A stretch of 64,000 bases of DNA from Paralichthys olivaceus (GCF_024713975.1 NC_091102.1:18635001-18699000); one strand, 5' to 3'. Shown: positions 37,394 to 51,590, numbered from the stretch's first letter. Translations and numbers: made by a program. The notes: generated from the sequence alone by a model not told the origin.

Positions 37394-39059
37394 TCTAACG
37401 CTGACAAGGCACCGGGTAAAAGGGGGTGGGCAGGCCTAATTTGCAAGGTCACCTTGTTTTTTGTGGGGGAGGGGGGGTGCTCTCAACAGTGAGGCTTCTT
37501 GAGTTTTTTATGTGTATAATAAATAAAATATATATAATAAAACAAAGAGAGCCTGTCTGTAGCACCATCCTTGATTCATATGATAGTGGACTAACAGCTA
37601 CTTTTCTTGTTTATGGGTGCAGATCTTTTTACTGCTCTCGGTCATACAGTTAACACTAGCACCCCTCGGGTAGCATGGTCGAGTTACAGATGGAACAGCC
37701 TGCACGTGGGACACACAAAAGAAGCCTGCTTATAGGGAGGAGGGGTACAGGGTTACCATGGAAACAGACAGCCCTACCCCCGTAGCAGATGGTGGTGGTG
37801 GTGGTGAGGGTATCGGGGGCTGGGTGTAGCAGTGGCGGGACGCAGAGATGATTATCTGTCCCAGGTTTATGTCCTGAAACAGCTTCTGTGTGTCTTCCTG
37901 ACAAAACAGGTGGCTTCAGTCAGTGTTTAACTGCATGTTAACGCAGGAGGCAAGCTTTGACTGGAAGGGTGGGTTACAGAAAGAGATATAAATAAATATG
38001 AATACATTAAATGATTACTACTGCGAATTGCAGTCATTCATTTTGTTTCATTTAGTTAGAAATTGTTGGCTCTGAAATTATAACAAAATGGTCTATATTT
38101 AAAAAAAAAAATCACAATAGTTGCTGCAATCATTCCTCCTACCCTTTCTAGTCCTGGTGTTTTGTGATGTCATGGCAGAGCAATCAGAACTGGATTAATT
38201 GAACCGCAAAGGGATGTGACGTGATGGATGGATGACGTGTCTCAGCCCACCATTCAGAAATAAAGCCAAAATATTCCAGATATGAACGCTGCCATAATGT
38301 GCTGAGGACGTCATATGGAGCCTGAATCAGCACTGTGGAGATTGAGAAATGGAGCTGTGGTATCAAGGTCATGCTGATATCAAATACATATTTAAAATCA
38401 AACTTATTGGAGCACATAAGCACTTAAATCAGTGTGATGAGAACAACAACAAAAAACTTTTTCAAAAGATATATATGACACATACATTGACTTTTTAGTC
38501 TGCCCCATGTCCCATCCACTAACATGGATGAGGCAGGTTTTATGACCTACCACCAGATGGCTAATGAGACATTGTGACTTACCTTTTGGGGAGTAGTTAT
38601 TTCATCCATCATCCAACAGTTGGTTTTCCATGTTTTTTTTCTCCATTTTTTCCCCGACTTTCCTTTTGCACGCTATCAAACCAGACATGACTCATTACTT
38701 CATACTTTGAATGTGGTAGACAAGGGGCCACTCTCTTCATCTGAGCCCAGCACAATACTCCAGCACATATAGTCCAAAATCTCTTTCAGCGAGTGGGTAG
38801 GAACTGTGTAAACATGGTATTGAATTGAAAAAACCCAATCCTATCCTCCTGTGTGTGCAAATTTTTAGGGAGCGACTAAATGAGTCTTCAGCTCTGTGTA
38901 GTCTACACACTTAGATTGTTGCAGTTTTACGTCAATTCACATTACAACAGAGTTTAGCACCAGCAAAAGAGCAGCAGTCCTTGATACCCAGGAGCAAACA
39001 TACTTGAGACAGAAGAGCAAAGGGGCCCTTTGAAAAGACACACTTCAAGGCACAGGAAG

Positions 39060-39156
39060 TGTGGATATATAGGATGGGCTCTGTGCTCTGCTGCCGCCCT
39101 GTCTCTGCTGCCTACAACTCATCTCTGAGCAGCACATTCTTCCTTATACTTGCAGA
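39060..39156 (+). promoter_or_regulatory. Candidate TATA promoter and non-coding first exon
   Basis: GGATATATAGGATGG (TATA box about 39064-39071) followed about 30 bp later by a pyrimidine-rich start region and then a strong donor GCAGA|GTAAGTAC at 39157. This is the classic layout of a TATA-driven gene with a short first exon. The closest plausible next exon starts at 43351. No product recognised. Confidence 0.3.
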
Positions 39157-39159
39157 GTA

Positions 39160-42060
39160 AGTACACATAAAACTTCTTTAATATGACATGTTTTTCACTC
39201 GAATTTTGGTGCATGGAAAACTACGTTGCACTAAATCTCAACACTTTTAAAGTGAACGTTTTCAGCTTCATGTTGGAACCTCCAAAAGCAGCAGTGACGT
39301 GCAATTGAGAGATGTAATTGTGACGTGTAATTGAGAGATAAATGTTATTTTTCTTAACATCAGTGATAACTGAGTGTGTGGAAGTATCAACTCCCACACA
39401 CTTATCTCTGTGTTCATGTGGACGCGCTCGCTTTCGAGGATCCTTGTGTAACACAACTCTCCAGCTGCCCACATCTGGTCTGGAGGTTTTGTAACTCCCT
39501 GCTCGCTCAAGCTCGCTTCCCTTTCGCAGTCACTGTCCAAATCTAGTGAGACCCTATCTTATGTCTGTTGTATCTCTATACAGAACGCCAACTTATTAGC
39601 ATTCATTGAAGTTATAACAATCACACATAAGCTGAAGTATAAAAGTAATTTCCCCTAATTCAGTTAAACCTCTGTCTCTTTGTCATAAACACACTGCTCT
39701 GGTGATGTCAGCATGACTGCTCCAAAGACTCATAAATGCGTAAAAGACTTGGCAGCCATACTGGCAAGAGTGAAGCTGGACAGAGAGGAATTATGGGGTG
39801 AGCAAAAGTGCTAAGATCACCATTGATTCAGCATGTACAGCACCTCTCCTCTGGATGATGGGAAAATTAGATAATCCATCAAAGTGGCGGCGAGAGACCG
39901 CAGTGGAAAAGATGATTTGTGTGCCGGGGAGTCCTGAGAATACAAAGTAAAAGCCAAACTTCAGTATCAACTCTACAGTGGAATCATTTGAATTTAAAAA
40001 CTTCAGTTCTGTTGTGAATCTTTTCATCCATTCATCATCTTACACATTTGTCTCTATAAGCAATGAGAGACATGGGTGGGGAGTGGTAGGTCCTTACACT
40101 TGTGTGGGCAGTGTGGACATGGTTCTTGTCCTGCACATGTGTTTATTCCATCTGGCCCTGCCCTCTCATGTCTGAGTGGTGATGTCATGAAATGAGAGGG
40201 TTTCTTGGGTCTCAAAGCTTCTCTTTGCACCACGGTTTATGCACTGGGTGAAAGTTAGACTTTTGATATACTGGATGTTAATGTGTGGGCTGGACGGGAC
40301 ATATTACACACTGTCACCTCATGGACAAAATGATCATCCTGTCAGACGCCCATGACGACAATTATGAGACATGGATTTACAACATTTCAAAATAATGATG
40401 ACTTATTTAAAATCAGTTGACCATAGGGAAATAGTTTGATCAACGGTCAGGGGATATGACTAGTGACTGACTCTACAACACATGTGCTCATTAGAATTCA
40501 AGGGCTGACCAGCTACTACAAACTAAACAAAGGAACACTAAATGGTCTGTTACTTCTCATAGTCATGTCTCACACTTCTGGAAGGGGTAGCTCTTCATTA
40601 TCCCCTCGCTGTAACTTTATACATGGAAATAAAGAGAGCAGGGTGTAAAGAGGCAAACCTCATGAAATGCAAACGTCTCTCGTTCTCATTCACATGTGAA
40701 TCCAGACTTAACACCACCCCCATTCAAAATGCAAACTGAAACATATAACTTCTTTATTAAAGATGGTGATAGTAGACATTGTTGATAGTAATTATTAAAA
40801 TAACTTTCATTAATGTGGCACCATTGAAAACAGCCAATGAGGATAAACCAAACTTTAAAGGCAATCGCATGTAGACTCAAAGGCAGCAAATTATATGACA
40901 CAAAATCTAAAATTGAGGACAGCAAATAAAATAATATTATAGTATCAATAAAAGTAATGGCAAAAGAAAAGGATATAATGAGACATAAGTAATAGCTCAA
41001 AACAATCAAGTAAAAGCCATTTTGTAAAAGTAAGTTTCTAATGAGTCTGTGCTGGCAAGCAGATGTTGAGCTGAGATTATTTGTCACAATAAGAGTTATA
41101 AGAGTTGGCAGGTGAGGGTTAAATACTGCTAATACTCATCGTCTACTGGCTGTAGGGGAGCGAGCAATAAACATCATCATTTAAAATTTAGGACCATACC
41201 AGCAAGGACATTGGGACTTTAACTTCAGATCAGGACAGGAAGCATTTGTAGCTTTCTTTACAGCTTTTTTATCCTGTATATCCATTGTGTAGCAAAGTCA
41301 GACATCCTGAAAGGAAGGTCTGACTTTGCTCTTTAAAACTTGACACAGACATTTTATGCTTTAACTGGAGGAAACTGCCCATAAACTGTCAGAAAGTGTT
41401 AAAGGGGTGACAGGCTCAGCAGCATTTTGTGACTCAACAAAGTCTCTCCTTTTTCTTATTAGATGAAAAGTTTGTGAACTTGTTTCCCTTTAGTTGTTCC
41501 AAGTGCATCCTGTCCACCGGTGTTCTGAACTTCCGGACATCCCATGGGCACAGGGCAGTGAAGATAGCATGTTACCATGGCCTTTCTTTTGCATTTTGAC
41601 CTCTGCTTTAGAGCATTAACTGACCTATACTTGCTCCTTTGTCACCAGAGTCACATAACGAACCATAACAACAAACAAGTTGACCTGACAGAAAACTGTA
41701 CAAATTAGTCTTTCTTGTTTTAACAGTAACAGGTGTGTTTGCAATGTGTGTTCTCTGGAAGATTCCACACAGTGAAAAAAAAGGGGGGCGGGAATTTGGG
41801 TGTCCACCAGGGTGTCGTGTTTGGGCTTTATGGACGTGTGATGGGCCAGTGGGTTTAAGTTCCGACCAGCCACCAAAAGAAAGAGGAGAGAAGCTTGCAC
41901 CACAACACGCACTGAGGGAGTGTGACTTGATTCTCTGCCATTAGGAAGCCATTACGCCACATCCATCCTACGTGATCTGACGCAAGTAGACAGCACTAAA
42001 TATAAGTGTGAACACACCCAAGACGCACTGTCGCAACTGAGATGTGATCAGAAGTAGTCA
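39160..42060. other. Non-coding region
   Basis: No supported exon. Partial tandem duplication near 39290-39345 (GACGTGCAATTGAGAGAT then GACGTGTAATTGAGAGAT). Otherwise nothing recognised. Confidence 0.6.
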
Positions 42061-42063
42061 AAG

Positions 42064-42350
42064 GCCCCCGTACACACGTCATATTAACATGTGGTTTTTT
42101 AAAATGTGTCCACATTTATTTATCCGATAGTGACCTCAGACTTGGTCAAAATAAAATAATTTAGTCTTAACCAAAACAAGTCAAATACATGTTAATTTGC
42201 ATGTAGAGCGGGGAAGTGGCCAAGTGATCGCAGGGGACATATTCAGGACCCATTTTAATATAAAGTGTGTATTTCAGTTTTTAGAGCTGTCCACTTGTGA
42301 GTGACTCTCTCAGGATGGATATTACCAGGTCTGAACAGGGGCCTGCATCT
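42064..42350. mobile_element. MITE fragment (AGGTCTGAACAGGG-ended family)
   Basis: Right end reads CTCTCAGGATGGATATTACC then AGGTCTGAACAGGG, matching the right ends at 45130-45170 and 62160-62210. The left limit is approximate. Confidence 0.5.
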
Positions 42351-42652
42351 TTAAATAGGAAATAGTTGTTGGCTGCTGTATTCATGTTCAAATATTGTAT
42401 ATAAGACCTGTTAAATGAACTTGAGACAGGATCTTTAAACAAAGCAAAGTTTCATTATCATGTTGAGATAGCAAAAAAATGTATCAGCCATTGCTACAAC
42501 AAGTGGGCCTACATACTTAACATAGTGCACAAAGTGAGTCAGGTACAGATTTAAATCTTTTTAAATAATCTTTGAACTTTGAACGTGAATAATCTTGGGT
42601 CATTTTAATAACCAGTAGATTGTTATTAGAGAAATTGAACCAATAAACACTA

Positions 42653-42968
42653 ACTTAAATGTCCAGTGTGTAAGATTGAGGTAAAAGGGAACTATTGGCA
42701 GAAATTCAATGTAGAATAATCCTCATGATGTTTTCACTAGATCATTTCATCCAAATTTTATGAATTGTAGTTTTCTTTACCCCAGAAAAGCCCCTTTATA
42801 TTTAAATACTTAAATACTACTAAACACCTTTTGAGTTTTTATGACAGCTGAAGGCTACCACAGGTTCTTTTTCATATTTGGAAGGGGAGGGTGAGGTGAG
42901 GGGTGTTCAGCTGCAACATGCAACTTCAACACTAGATATCACAAAATTCTACACACTGTAACTTTAAC
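42653..42968. mobile_element. Short non-autonomous DNA transposon (MITE), about 310 bp
   Basis: Terminal inverted repeats GTCCAGTGTGTAAGATT (left) and AATTCTACACACTGTAAC (right). Interior contains ACCTTTTGAGTTTTTATGAC and GGGGAGGGTGAGGTGAGGGG, phrases of an abundant percomorph MITE. No coding capacity. Exact target-site duplication not certain. Confidence 0.7.
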
Positions 42969-43350
42969 TTTACTATACTCGTCTCTTGTTTTTATTCAAT
43001 TATTATGGTTTGTGGACTGTAACCTGAACATGCAGGTGAACATGCCAAACACAAACTAACCTGGGATCGTACGTGTTTGCTAGTTGCAAATTAAGGTGAT
43101 ATCATGGTTTAAACAAACAATGAGCACACACTGAATATAAAAAAGAATCTTTTGATTCCTAATAGCAAAATAACACTTCAACTACATATATTTTTTCTTG
43201 CTTGATTGAAAAGGTATTTAAAAAAGAATTATTTACAACAAGAAGAATGTCTTACTTCCTTGACTTCTGACTCTGTAAAATGATCTTGTGAATCCTTACC
43301 GGTTGGGAAACTGTTGTATGTACTGTTGTGGTGTGATGGTGTTCTTGCAG

Positions 43351-43461
43351 GAATATGACATTGGATTTCTGTTTGTGATTCACAATGCCTTATGAAAAGA
43401 CAGATGTTCAGACAGTGACAACGACGAATGGAATCCCTGCGGTGGAAAGGAGTGTACGAGT
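43351..43461 (+). other. Candidate coding exon of an unrecognised gene
   Basis: Strong acceptor TGTTCTTGCAG at 43340-43350, then a short leader and an ATG at 43385 opening MPYEKTDVQTVTTTNGIPAV. The frame runs about 40 codons to a stop at about 43505. No good donor follows, so this could be the start of a small protein or spurious. It pairs plausibly with the TATA/first-exon candidate at 39060-39156. I do not recognise the protein. Confidence 0.22.
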
Positions 43462-44267
43462 TGACAAGCTGTTATCTGTATCTGATGAATGTGACATTTC
43501 TCTCTGATATGTAACAGTGGAGCTTTATGACTTGATATGTTCTCTTTTTTCTTGAGCATCACTTCAGGCAGCTCTGGTGGTTTGGCACAAGGACCAAAAC
43601 ATGAAAGACGAGCCTCCCGCCGCTGAGCCAGTTCCATGGGAGTTCACACAGTCAGAGCATCAAACCTCCTCCCACCAGCTGAGTAAGTGGTTCTTAACAA
43701 GTCATCCTTCCATTTAGCCACGAGGAGATTTTTAACTTGTGCTGTATAAAAAAGCCAGAATGGTTGTTTATAGATTTATTGTAACAGCTGTGTCTTTTCC
43801 ATTAGAATTTAAGCACTTGATTTTTACCAGAGAGGAAACAAAACAGGGGTAGGGTTTAAGATGGTGGGACTTTTTGTCCAATCAGCCATGAAAGAATCCA
43901 CAATGACTTTCAACTGTGTGAAAAATTGTCTCCTCACCAGCCTTTGTGTCTTCAACCATTAGTTAAGAGCACAAAAATAGTTAAACACATTTAATCATTT
44001 TGTCAGTCTACACATCCGAGTGCAGGTGCAGAATGTGTCACTATCAGACCTGGTTTTTAAAATTCCTTCCGAAAAGAACAAAATCTCAAGTTCCCATCAG
44101 TTGTTAAAAAGCATCCTGAATGTGAATGTGTCTCCTGCTATATATGCAAACATATATGTGTATTCATTAAGACCAAATTATTTTTTTTACCCAGCCTGTG
44201 TCCAATGACAGTGTGAGTATACAGGGACTGAATGAATGAACGTGCAGGGCTAAGCTCTGCTATTAAC

Positions 44268-44270
<3 letters not shown>

Positions 44271-44322
<52 letters not shown>
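44271..44322. repeat. (TA)n microsatellite
   Basis: Uninterrupted TA dinucleotides over about 50 bp. The 98-aa reading frame through it is an artefact. Confidence 0.95.
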
Positions 44323-44326
<4 letters not shown>

Positions 44327-45009
44327 TTATTATATTATAGAATCTATGAAAAAGATCAATTATTACATGGTGTGTCACATCAACTCAGCGCACGCACGCA
44401 CAAAATTGCAGTCTCACCGCAAGCTGGCAAAACCTCTCTACCCCTCTTCACTACTAACTGGAATTTACCTTTATAGCCTCACCTGCCTGGAACCTACCAC
44501 CTGCGCTGGTAGGTATAAGGTGAGCTAAACAGAAAGACAAATAGAAATCACACTCAAGACAAGAACAAGTTTGGACTCTGGGTTACTGCTGACCTCACAA
44601 TTCAACCTATCTGCACAAATACAGGAGATATATGCAATAGGTTGACTAAAATGTAATTCAATGCAGCACACTTCACCCATTCTCTGTCACCTTGAGTGTG
44701 CCCAGCCCCTCCTCTCTCTGAGCCCTGATCATACACACCTTTTATCACTCTCTCTGAACGACCTGCTGATCTGAGCCCACATACCTGCAAAGCAACCTAA
44801 CAACCAAACAGAGTAACATCCCAAACATAACAGAATAAACTTTGAACACAAACTTGCTGGAAAACAATACAACACACAACCCAAAAAAGATTATCTACAT
44901 TATCTAATTGATAATCAAAATTCAAATATTAATCAACTGATCAAATGTTACTGTAGGGAGACAGAGCAGAGTGAAAAAGGGGGGAGAAAGCATCATTTTC
45001 ACAGTGGCC

Positions 45010-45175
45010 AAGGACTGATTTGCATTCATACAAAAAAGAATGTGGCCAAATGCGTCCCAGACCACCTACAAATGTGGTCTGAAAGACCGAATTACACCTG
45101 AACATCGAGCTGGCCACTTGGGATCAGATTTCTCAGGACAGATGCTAATACCAGGTCTGAACAGAATCTTTAACT
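45010..45175. mobile_element. MITE fragment (AGGTCTGAACAG-ended family)
   Basis: GATCAGATTTCTCAGGACAG then ATGCTAATACCAGGTCTGAA matches the right ends at 42300-42345 and 62160-62205. Left part degenerate. Confidence 0.5.
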
Positions 45176-45560
45176 GTTTTCAGACATGACCTTCAGAGGA
45201 TGTCTGAAGAATTGGATCCAGACTTTCTGCAGAGGTTGCCTCTCACACATGCACAACGCAGCTGGAGAATCTCCACATTCACAACAACAAAGAAGTCTCC
45301 AGAGCGGAGACAGGATGTAATGTATTCATTCTTATGTGGAGATCATGTTTTTATTTACAGCACATCAACGTCTTCGTCTGACCTTATCACCAAAAGGTCC
45401 GTGTGTTCTTTACACAGGCTCCTTCGGGCTTTCTGCAGACTTTTTACTGGGGGACTTGCTGGAAAAACTGTCTGCAGTAAATCAGAAGGCTCTCACTCAG
45501 ACATTTGCGTTCACACATACAGCTCCCTCCAGGAGAATGTCCAGATGTGTTTTAGAGTTT
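45176..45560. repeat. Probable dispersed repeat, unclassified
   Basis: Sequence with phrases such as GGATGTCTGAAGAATTGGAT and TCTGCAGAGGTTGCCTCTCA that look like a fish interspersed element abutting the MITE fragment on its left. Reading frames of 120 and 92 aa cross it but show no protein domain. Confidence 0.3.
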
Positions 45561-46660
45561 AGAGCATGTTTCTTCAGTGAAATAACTTGTATTTGTGAAT
45601 GCATGTGTCTCTAGAATGTCTTTGCGCATGACTCTGTGCCGGTGGGATTTGCTGTCTCGAGTAAAACTAATGCAGAGTGTGAATGAACAATGAAGAGGTG
45701 ACAATAAACTGAAGTCACATGTGAAATCAAAAGCCTCCTGTCAACAGGTATAGTCTGTGCACACTCACTTGCACATTGTGTGCAATGGCTGTTGTTGAGT
45801 CATGAACTGCTGATGTAGAGGCCAGGACATGTATTCACTGCATGCATTCACCCAGTGCTCACAGTAACTGAATTGTGATTCGATGTGTTGAAACTCCTGT
45901 CTGTTATGACACTTTCCCTGTACATGCAGGCACTGTGTAAGTAGTCACTGTAACTCCAGCTCTTTTATAATGCCCGGTGCACAGCGTTGTGCACATTCTT
46001 GTTTGGTTTTATGAAATAGGGTGGGGCTGAACCGGTTCCACTGGGGACAGAAACTGAAGTTTCCAGGTCAATGAATGAATCTTGGTGTTTGTTGATCTTT
46101 GATAGGCCTTGTCATTGTCCTTGGCCTCTGGCGCATTGGACTGTTGCCTTATGGGATTTACCCAAGTCTATTATGTGAATGAATTATTCTCCTGAAGATG
46201 AAAAGAGCCAGTCCCTTAGGTGACTTTGGTATTCTGTCAATAACACAATCACTGTTCATCATAATGCACTTGACCACAGGCATACAGAACATACTCAGCT
46301 CATTGAGAATACAAGCATTTCTGGTGACCTGTTAGGCTGATGTGGTTTGTGCACTTAGTTCACTCACGTCCATACAAAGCCCCCACTAGCACCAGCATCC
46401 TATGCTGTGAATGCCCTGATTGTGGTCCTTAGGGTGAATTATACATTTTCAAACTCAACCTTCTCATCCTGAGTAGCTCACTGGCTAAAACCTTTTCAAA
46501 CACTGCCACTCCTTTTGAGTAGCTTGGCTCGAGGCATGTGTGAGGTACAGGGGATTTTCAGACACACTTCAGGTGTACCTCATAGACAACTGCCGCAGTC
46601 AGGAGGACACCCATTTTACCCTGTACCTAGTGGAATACAAGGGAAGCAGTGATTTAAAAT
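45561..46660. other. Non-coding region
   Basis: No gene, RNA or repeat recognised. Confidence 0.55.
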
Positions 46661-46689
46661 AAATATGTTTTACACATTTGTGAAATTAG

Positions 46690-46995
46690 AAGGAGCACTT
46701 ACCTCTGCCAAGGCCCAAATGTACCATATTTCAGATATCAATTCCCTACACGCGTCTCATTTCTGTCATCAAAATACATGAGAAAACCTGTAAAAATGTT
46801 GAAGAGTACTTTCTTGAGATAAAAAAATTATTCCTGGATCCACCCCTAATGCGGCTCTTCACCAAAATTTTAAAAGTTCTTTTTTGACTTGTACTGCATC
46901 CTTCCACCAAGTTTTGCCAGAAAGTGATGTAGTTTTTCTGTTATTATGCTAACAATAAAAAGAGATAAACAGAAAGGTGTGAAAACATAACCTCC
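46690..46995. repeat. Dispersed repeat (CCTCTGCCAAGG family)
   Basis: TTACCTCTGCCAAGGCCCAA through TTATTCCTGGATCCACCCCT and CTTCCACCAAGTTTTGCCAG: an old copy of the family seen at 32450, 33020, 35015 and 53450. Confidence 0.5.
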
Positions 46996-46999
46996 TCGG

Positions 47000-49900
47000 T
47001 GGAGGACAGTGTGATTGCTCAAGATTCATTCTTATCACTTATCACACTTGGCTCAAAACATTTGTGACTCATTTTAACGTGCCAGTGTCTTGATATCTTC
47101 AAATCTGTTGTCTCTTTATTTATCTCCTCTCCGTGACCACTTGTTAGGAAGGAAAGACCTTTAGCTTCTCATGTGAACTTCTCAACAACTTTATAAAGAC
47201 AAAAAACGGTTGATGAACATGGAACACTTTGTCCAGTCTTCATTTTCACCGTTGGATTTGGACTTGCATTCATCCCCAGCCCTGGCTCTGTGGGCACATT
47301 CAGTGTTCAGTCAAAACCTAAAGGTCTGAAGGGTCATTCTGTTAGAGAAACCCAGATACCTTGAGCCTTTCTCAGCCATTTAAACACACAGACTTCCTTC
47401 TGTTTCAGGCAAAAAACACACACCACCAGTGTGTGGGTTGGCAAAACATTTCCATGGCTCCTTTCTGCTCTGTGAGAGAACAGACATGCTATTTTAAACT
47501 TGACTCGGATGCTTGAAAATATCTTAAATGGCACAGTGGTGGACGCTGATTAAGGCTTGGTTTTGGAACATACATGCTGTGGTTCAGCTTTTTTGTGAGT
47601 AATTCCCAGTGTCATTTAAACCTTGACATACTACCCAGAGACTCTGGCTCCTGATGTGAAGACCAGTAGACACGCCCTCCACTGAATGAAAGAGGTTTTT
47701 TCCATCTTATGTCACCTTTAATCAAAAAAACTGATTGCCAGTCCACACAATGTGTCCTTTTGTTCTGCCAACATACACACGAGGATAGAATAGATTACAG
47801 AGCCCACAGAGGAAGGAGTAAACAGATATGGCTGAAAAAACTTTATACAGCTTTCCAAGGTTATTGTAACTAACCTGCACATATAAGTTTCCCTCATTGT
47901 GAATGTCTGTAACCTCTGATGTATGTTGTCATTCAAATTGATTCTCATACTACAGTAATTATTACATACTGTATCAAAGATACAAGTATCAGTAAGACTA
48001 ATGCATCTACCACAGCACAGATTTTTCAAGAAAAGTACAATTTGTGCAACATTTTTTTTTTCAGATCAGTCTTTTTTATAATATAACACATTTCAATAAA
48101 ACTGAGAAAAAGCTGATAAATACATAGAAAAATTACTGAAATAAATCAAAATGTCAGCAAAGGAGTTCAGGGCCACAGTAATATGAAGCCCCTATATTAT
48201 GAATACAGGTCAGTAGTATATAAAAGGACTGTGAGAGGCTTCAAGGGCTTTTAATGTTGTACCATTTCAAACTATGTATTTCCATCTGATCATTTATCCC
48301 GGAAAAAAGATCAGATCTCATCGGCTGCTACAACTCCCAGCTGAGAGAACCATACATGTTCTGAAGGTAAATCACCAGACTATCTTAACAATAATCCTCC
48401 AAGCACACATCTATTCTTTTCAGAACTCTTTCTTCTTTAGAACTCAACTAACTTTCTTCTTTTTATTTGAAGAAGTGCGTGCATTGTACCTCACTGTACA
48501 ACAGACATCACTCTGTAAAGTTCCATGAAACCAGCTATGTAAACTGACCTATAAGAGGGGAGATTGTTATGGAGGCAAAAGTAAACATACAACAGCCAAA
48601 TAAAATATTTGCACTGCAGTCTATAGGCCGGCCGGGCGTCACTGTTGCCCTTTCTCTCTGTTTCTTGTCCAGTAAAAAAAATGAGAGAAAGAGGGATGTG
48701 ACATTAATGAAAGTGCTGAGTCAGAGTTTTTATCAGAACCCAGATATCATTTTGAGGACAAAAAGCACTTGTCCTTGTGCATGTCCTTAAATAGTCTAAG
48801 AAGAATGGTTTATGAACTATAAAAAGCACTTTTTAGCTGCAGGGTCAGATGACAACACGTAAAGGAACCGAAAGTAACAGGCGTACATTTTGGAGGAAGT
48901 TAGTCACTGATTCATTGAATATTTCTTAACTATACAGCCGATGACCTGCGTCTCAACGGGCACACGGCAAAGGCTAAAGGGAGTCGCCACTGTCACAACA
49001 ATAAAGATCTTCAGTGACAAGCACGGGTGCATTCGGGCTACTGTTTTCTCATCCAGCTTAACCCCCCAGTAAAATAGACAGGAGCTATCAGCACTGTGTC
49101 CACAACCTAATCTCCAGCCATCAAGCTCACAAAAACTAAAACAAACAGTGAACACCCGGTAGATTAAAGGGTTGTATGGGTGGTCCCATTTCAAACTGAC
49201 GTGTTCGAGGGATAAAAAAAAGGCTTCTCTTTGAGTTGGATTCTTATTTGTAATTGTATTTTTGAATTTTTGAATTGTTATGTGAGAAGGAGGAAGTGCC
49301 CAATTAGATCTTGTATGGAAGCCAGAAGAAAGAGTGTTTAGTTTGAAAAGTTTATTACAGGCTAAGACAGCACATTCTTTTTAAGCCTTTTTTTCTCTTT
49401 CCTCTTTTGAAAAACTATAATTTGGTCACAACATGCTATTTTGAAATTGTAGCTTTTGAGCCGACGTAGGTCTGCTCCCAGTTTTGACTGATGATTCCAA
49501 ATTATTCAGAAGCTGAAGTGGCTAAAATCTGTGCTCGCAGAAATGGCTCATCAGTGCATACCTCTTCTGAGTAGTGACAAAGCTTTATTAAAATTAATTT
49601 AATTAACATTGATGATATTGTAGAATACTAAAAAAATCTAACATTACATTGCTTTAACAGTACATCAGGCAATTCATTTCATTTGTCTGAACAGGGATGG
49701 TAAAGGATTGAAAAGAACATTTGTTATCAGTGTGCTTGACCTTTGCTTCACTCCTTTAAAATGAACAATGTTTGAATCAACACCAAAAAAGCAAGTTTCG
49801 TAGCTTTCCTGGTTATGGGAGGGATTGCACTGCTGTTTCAGGAAGGTGTGACGAATAAACTGATGACTGAATTTATTTTAAACTCACTTTACGGCTCTCT

Positions 49901-50235
49901 GTGTGTTGCAACTGTTTCTCAGAGATGTGGTTTTCTGTGTGGGAAGCTCCAGCATCTGGATATGTTCATCTTGTGATGTGGCTTGCAGACAGGTGAGGAC
50001 ATTACTTTGAGACTAACCCTCAGGAGAAATGTGTCTTGTAGAAATGGTGGTGGACAGCAGCACATCAGTTACATCCCACTGAAGGTCTTGACAGAACTAT
50101 ACATCCCTTATTGTATTTTATACTCATCTAGTGTTTTTTTATTGTTGGTCCCTTGGTATATTTGCACAGAGAGAGAGGCCCCTTGTGCATTTGACAAATA
50201 ATGTGAATCATCAATGTAATGTGTGGTCAGTTTGC
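47000..50235. other. Non-coding region
   Basis: About 3.2 kb without a supported exon. Many short frames, none with recognisable domains or plausible flanking splice sites. Confidence 0.6.
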
Positions 50236-50246
50236 ACTCAGCTGAA

Positions 50247-50391
<145 letters not shown>

Positions 50392-51194
50392 AGCTCTCTC
50401 TCTCTCTCTCTATATAAATATATATGTAACTGTCACTAGAATTGCCAGGAAACATGCACTGAGTGTTTGATTGAATAAAGAGAGGCCTTGTAGTCTACTC
50501 TTCTTATCCAAGTCCTGTGCAACAACATGCTTCCACAGAGAGGAACACAAATCACCCTCGGACCCTGGAGTTTATTACTATTTTCAGTGTTTCCCAAGTT
50601 TAACCACCAATGACGTACTTTGCTTTCCTCCAGATACAACCAAGGTTGGCTAGTTTGCCTGTGTGGCTGTGCTATTCAAATATTTTATTGTGTTGGTTAA
50701 TTGGAGCACATGGAATGGCTGAGGGACAAGGAATGTCCGAGTGCTGATTAGATCCGTCTGTGGTGGGACAGATGGGGAAAGACAACAGTCTTTAAATGGA
50801 CGTGGCTGAGTTATATTGGGAAAAGTTTCCTTTTAGATGGGTGCTGAGAGCAGGTAGAAGGGTGGTGTGGGATCAGCAGGATTCACTAGAGAGGGAGCCT
50901 TTGTGGTGTGATGTCAGCTGAGCAGTTTAACGTCTGTGGTGGGAGGTGCTGACATTCCTGCTCCCTTGTTTGTGTCAATCCTACACACTCTGTCTATGAA
51001 GACACAAATCCATAATCAATAATCACAAACTGGGAAAAAATTAATCTGAAAAACACAAATACAAGTTCCAGTCAGACTCCATTCTTTGCTATTAGTATTA
51101 ATCTCTGTTTTTTATTATTCATTTCAGGAGAGAAAATATTCCAAGTAGTAGGATTTCTTTTTACTTTTGGAAGTGCAACACTGGAATATAAATC

Positions 51195-51590
51195 TAAATC
51201 TATAAATATTTTGGATCTTTTCTTGATTAATTTATGGCCCATGAAGACAGGTTAAATTCTTGGCAGATGCAGCTGGGAGAGTCTGTTGCCAACAAATTTA
51301 AAATATGTAAAGATCTGAGGTATTTTACTTACTCACAAATTTATGATGCTTGTGTCTCTCCTCTTTTGAATTATGCTTCAGGGATATGGCGATTTAACGA
51401 AAGTAAGATAGCAGGCTCTGTACAGAAGAGTTGCACGCTGTTCTTAAGTGTAGATAAGTTTGCTTCTATTTTGGTTGTTCAGGTTGATACGATTCATGGA
51501 TCAGTAAGTGTGAGAATGTGGAATCTTTGCCTAATATGTCAGAAACCAGGGTCAGTAAGAAAGTTTTTCTTGGAGTAGACAGCTGAATGA
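51195..51590 (+). mobile_element. LINE reverse-transcriptase C-terminal relic
   Basis: Translates to a 114-aa open stretch with YDACVSPLLNYASGIWRF and SVRMWNLCLICQKPGSVRK, typical of the region after the reverse-transcriptase thumb in fish non-LTR retrotransposons. The fragment lacks the catalytic part and the rest of the element; flanks are decayed. Subfamily not assigned. Confidence 0.65.

Larger units (their letters stand above)
35280..39055. other. Non-coding region
   Basis: No supported gene. Contains a (CA)n run near 35945-35980, two tandem copies of a 21-bp palindromic motif (37048-37114), a T8-G13 homopolymer junction near 37372-37393 and a G-rich stretch near 37465-37480. Reading frames are short and without domains. 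Confidence 0.6.
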
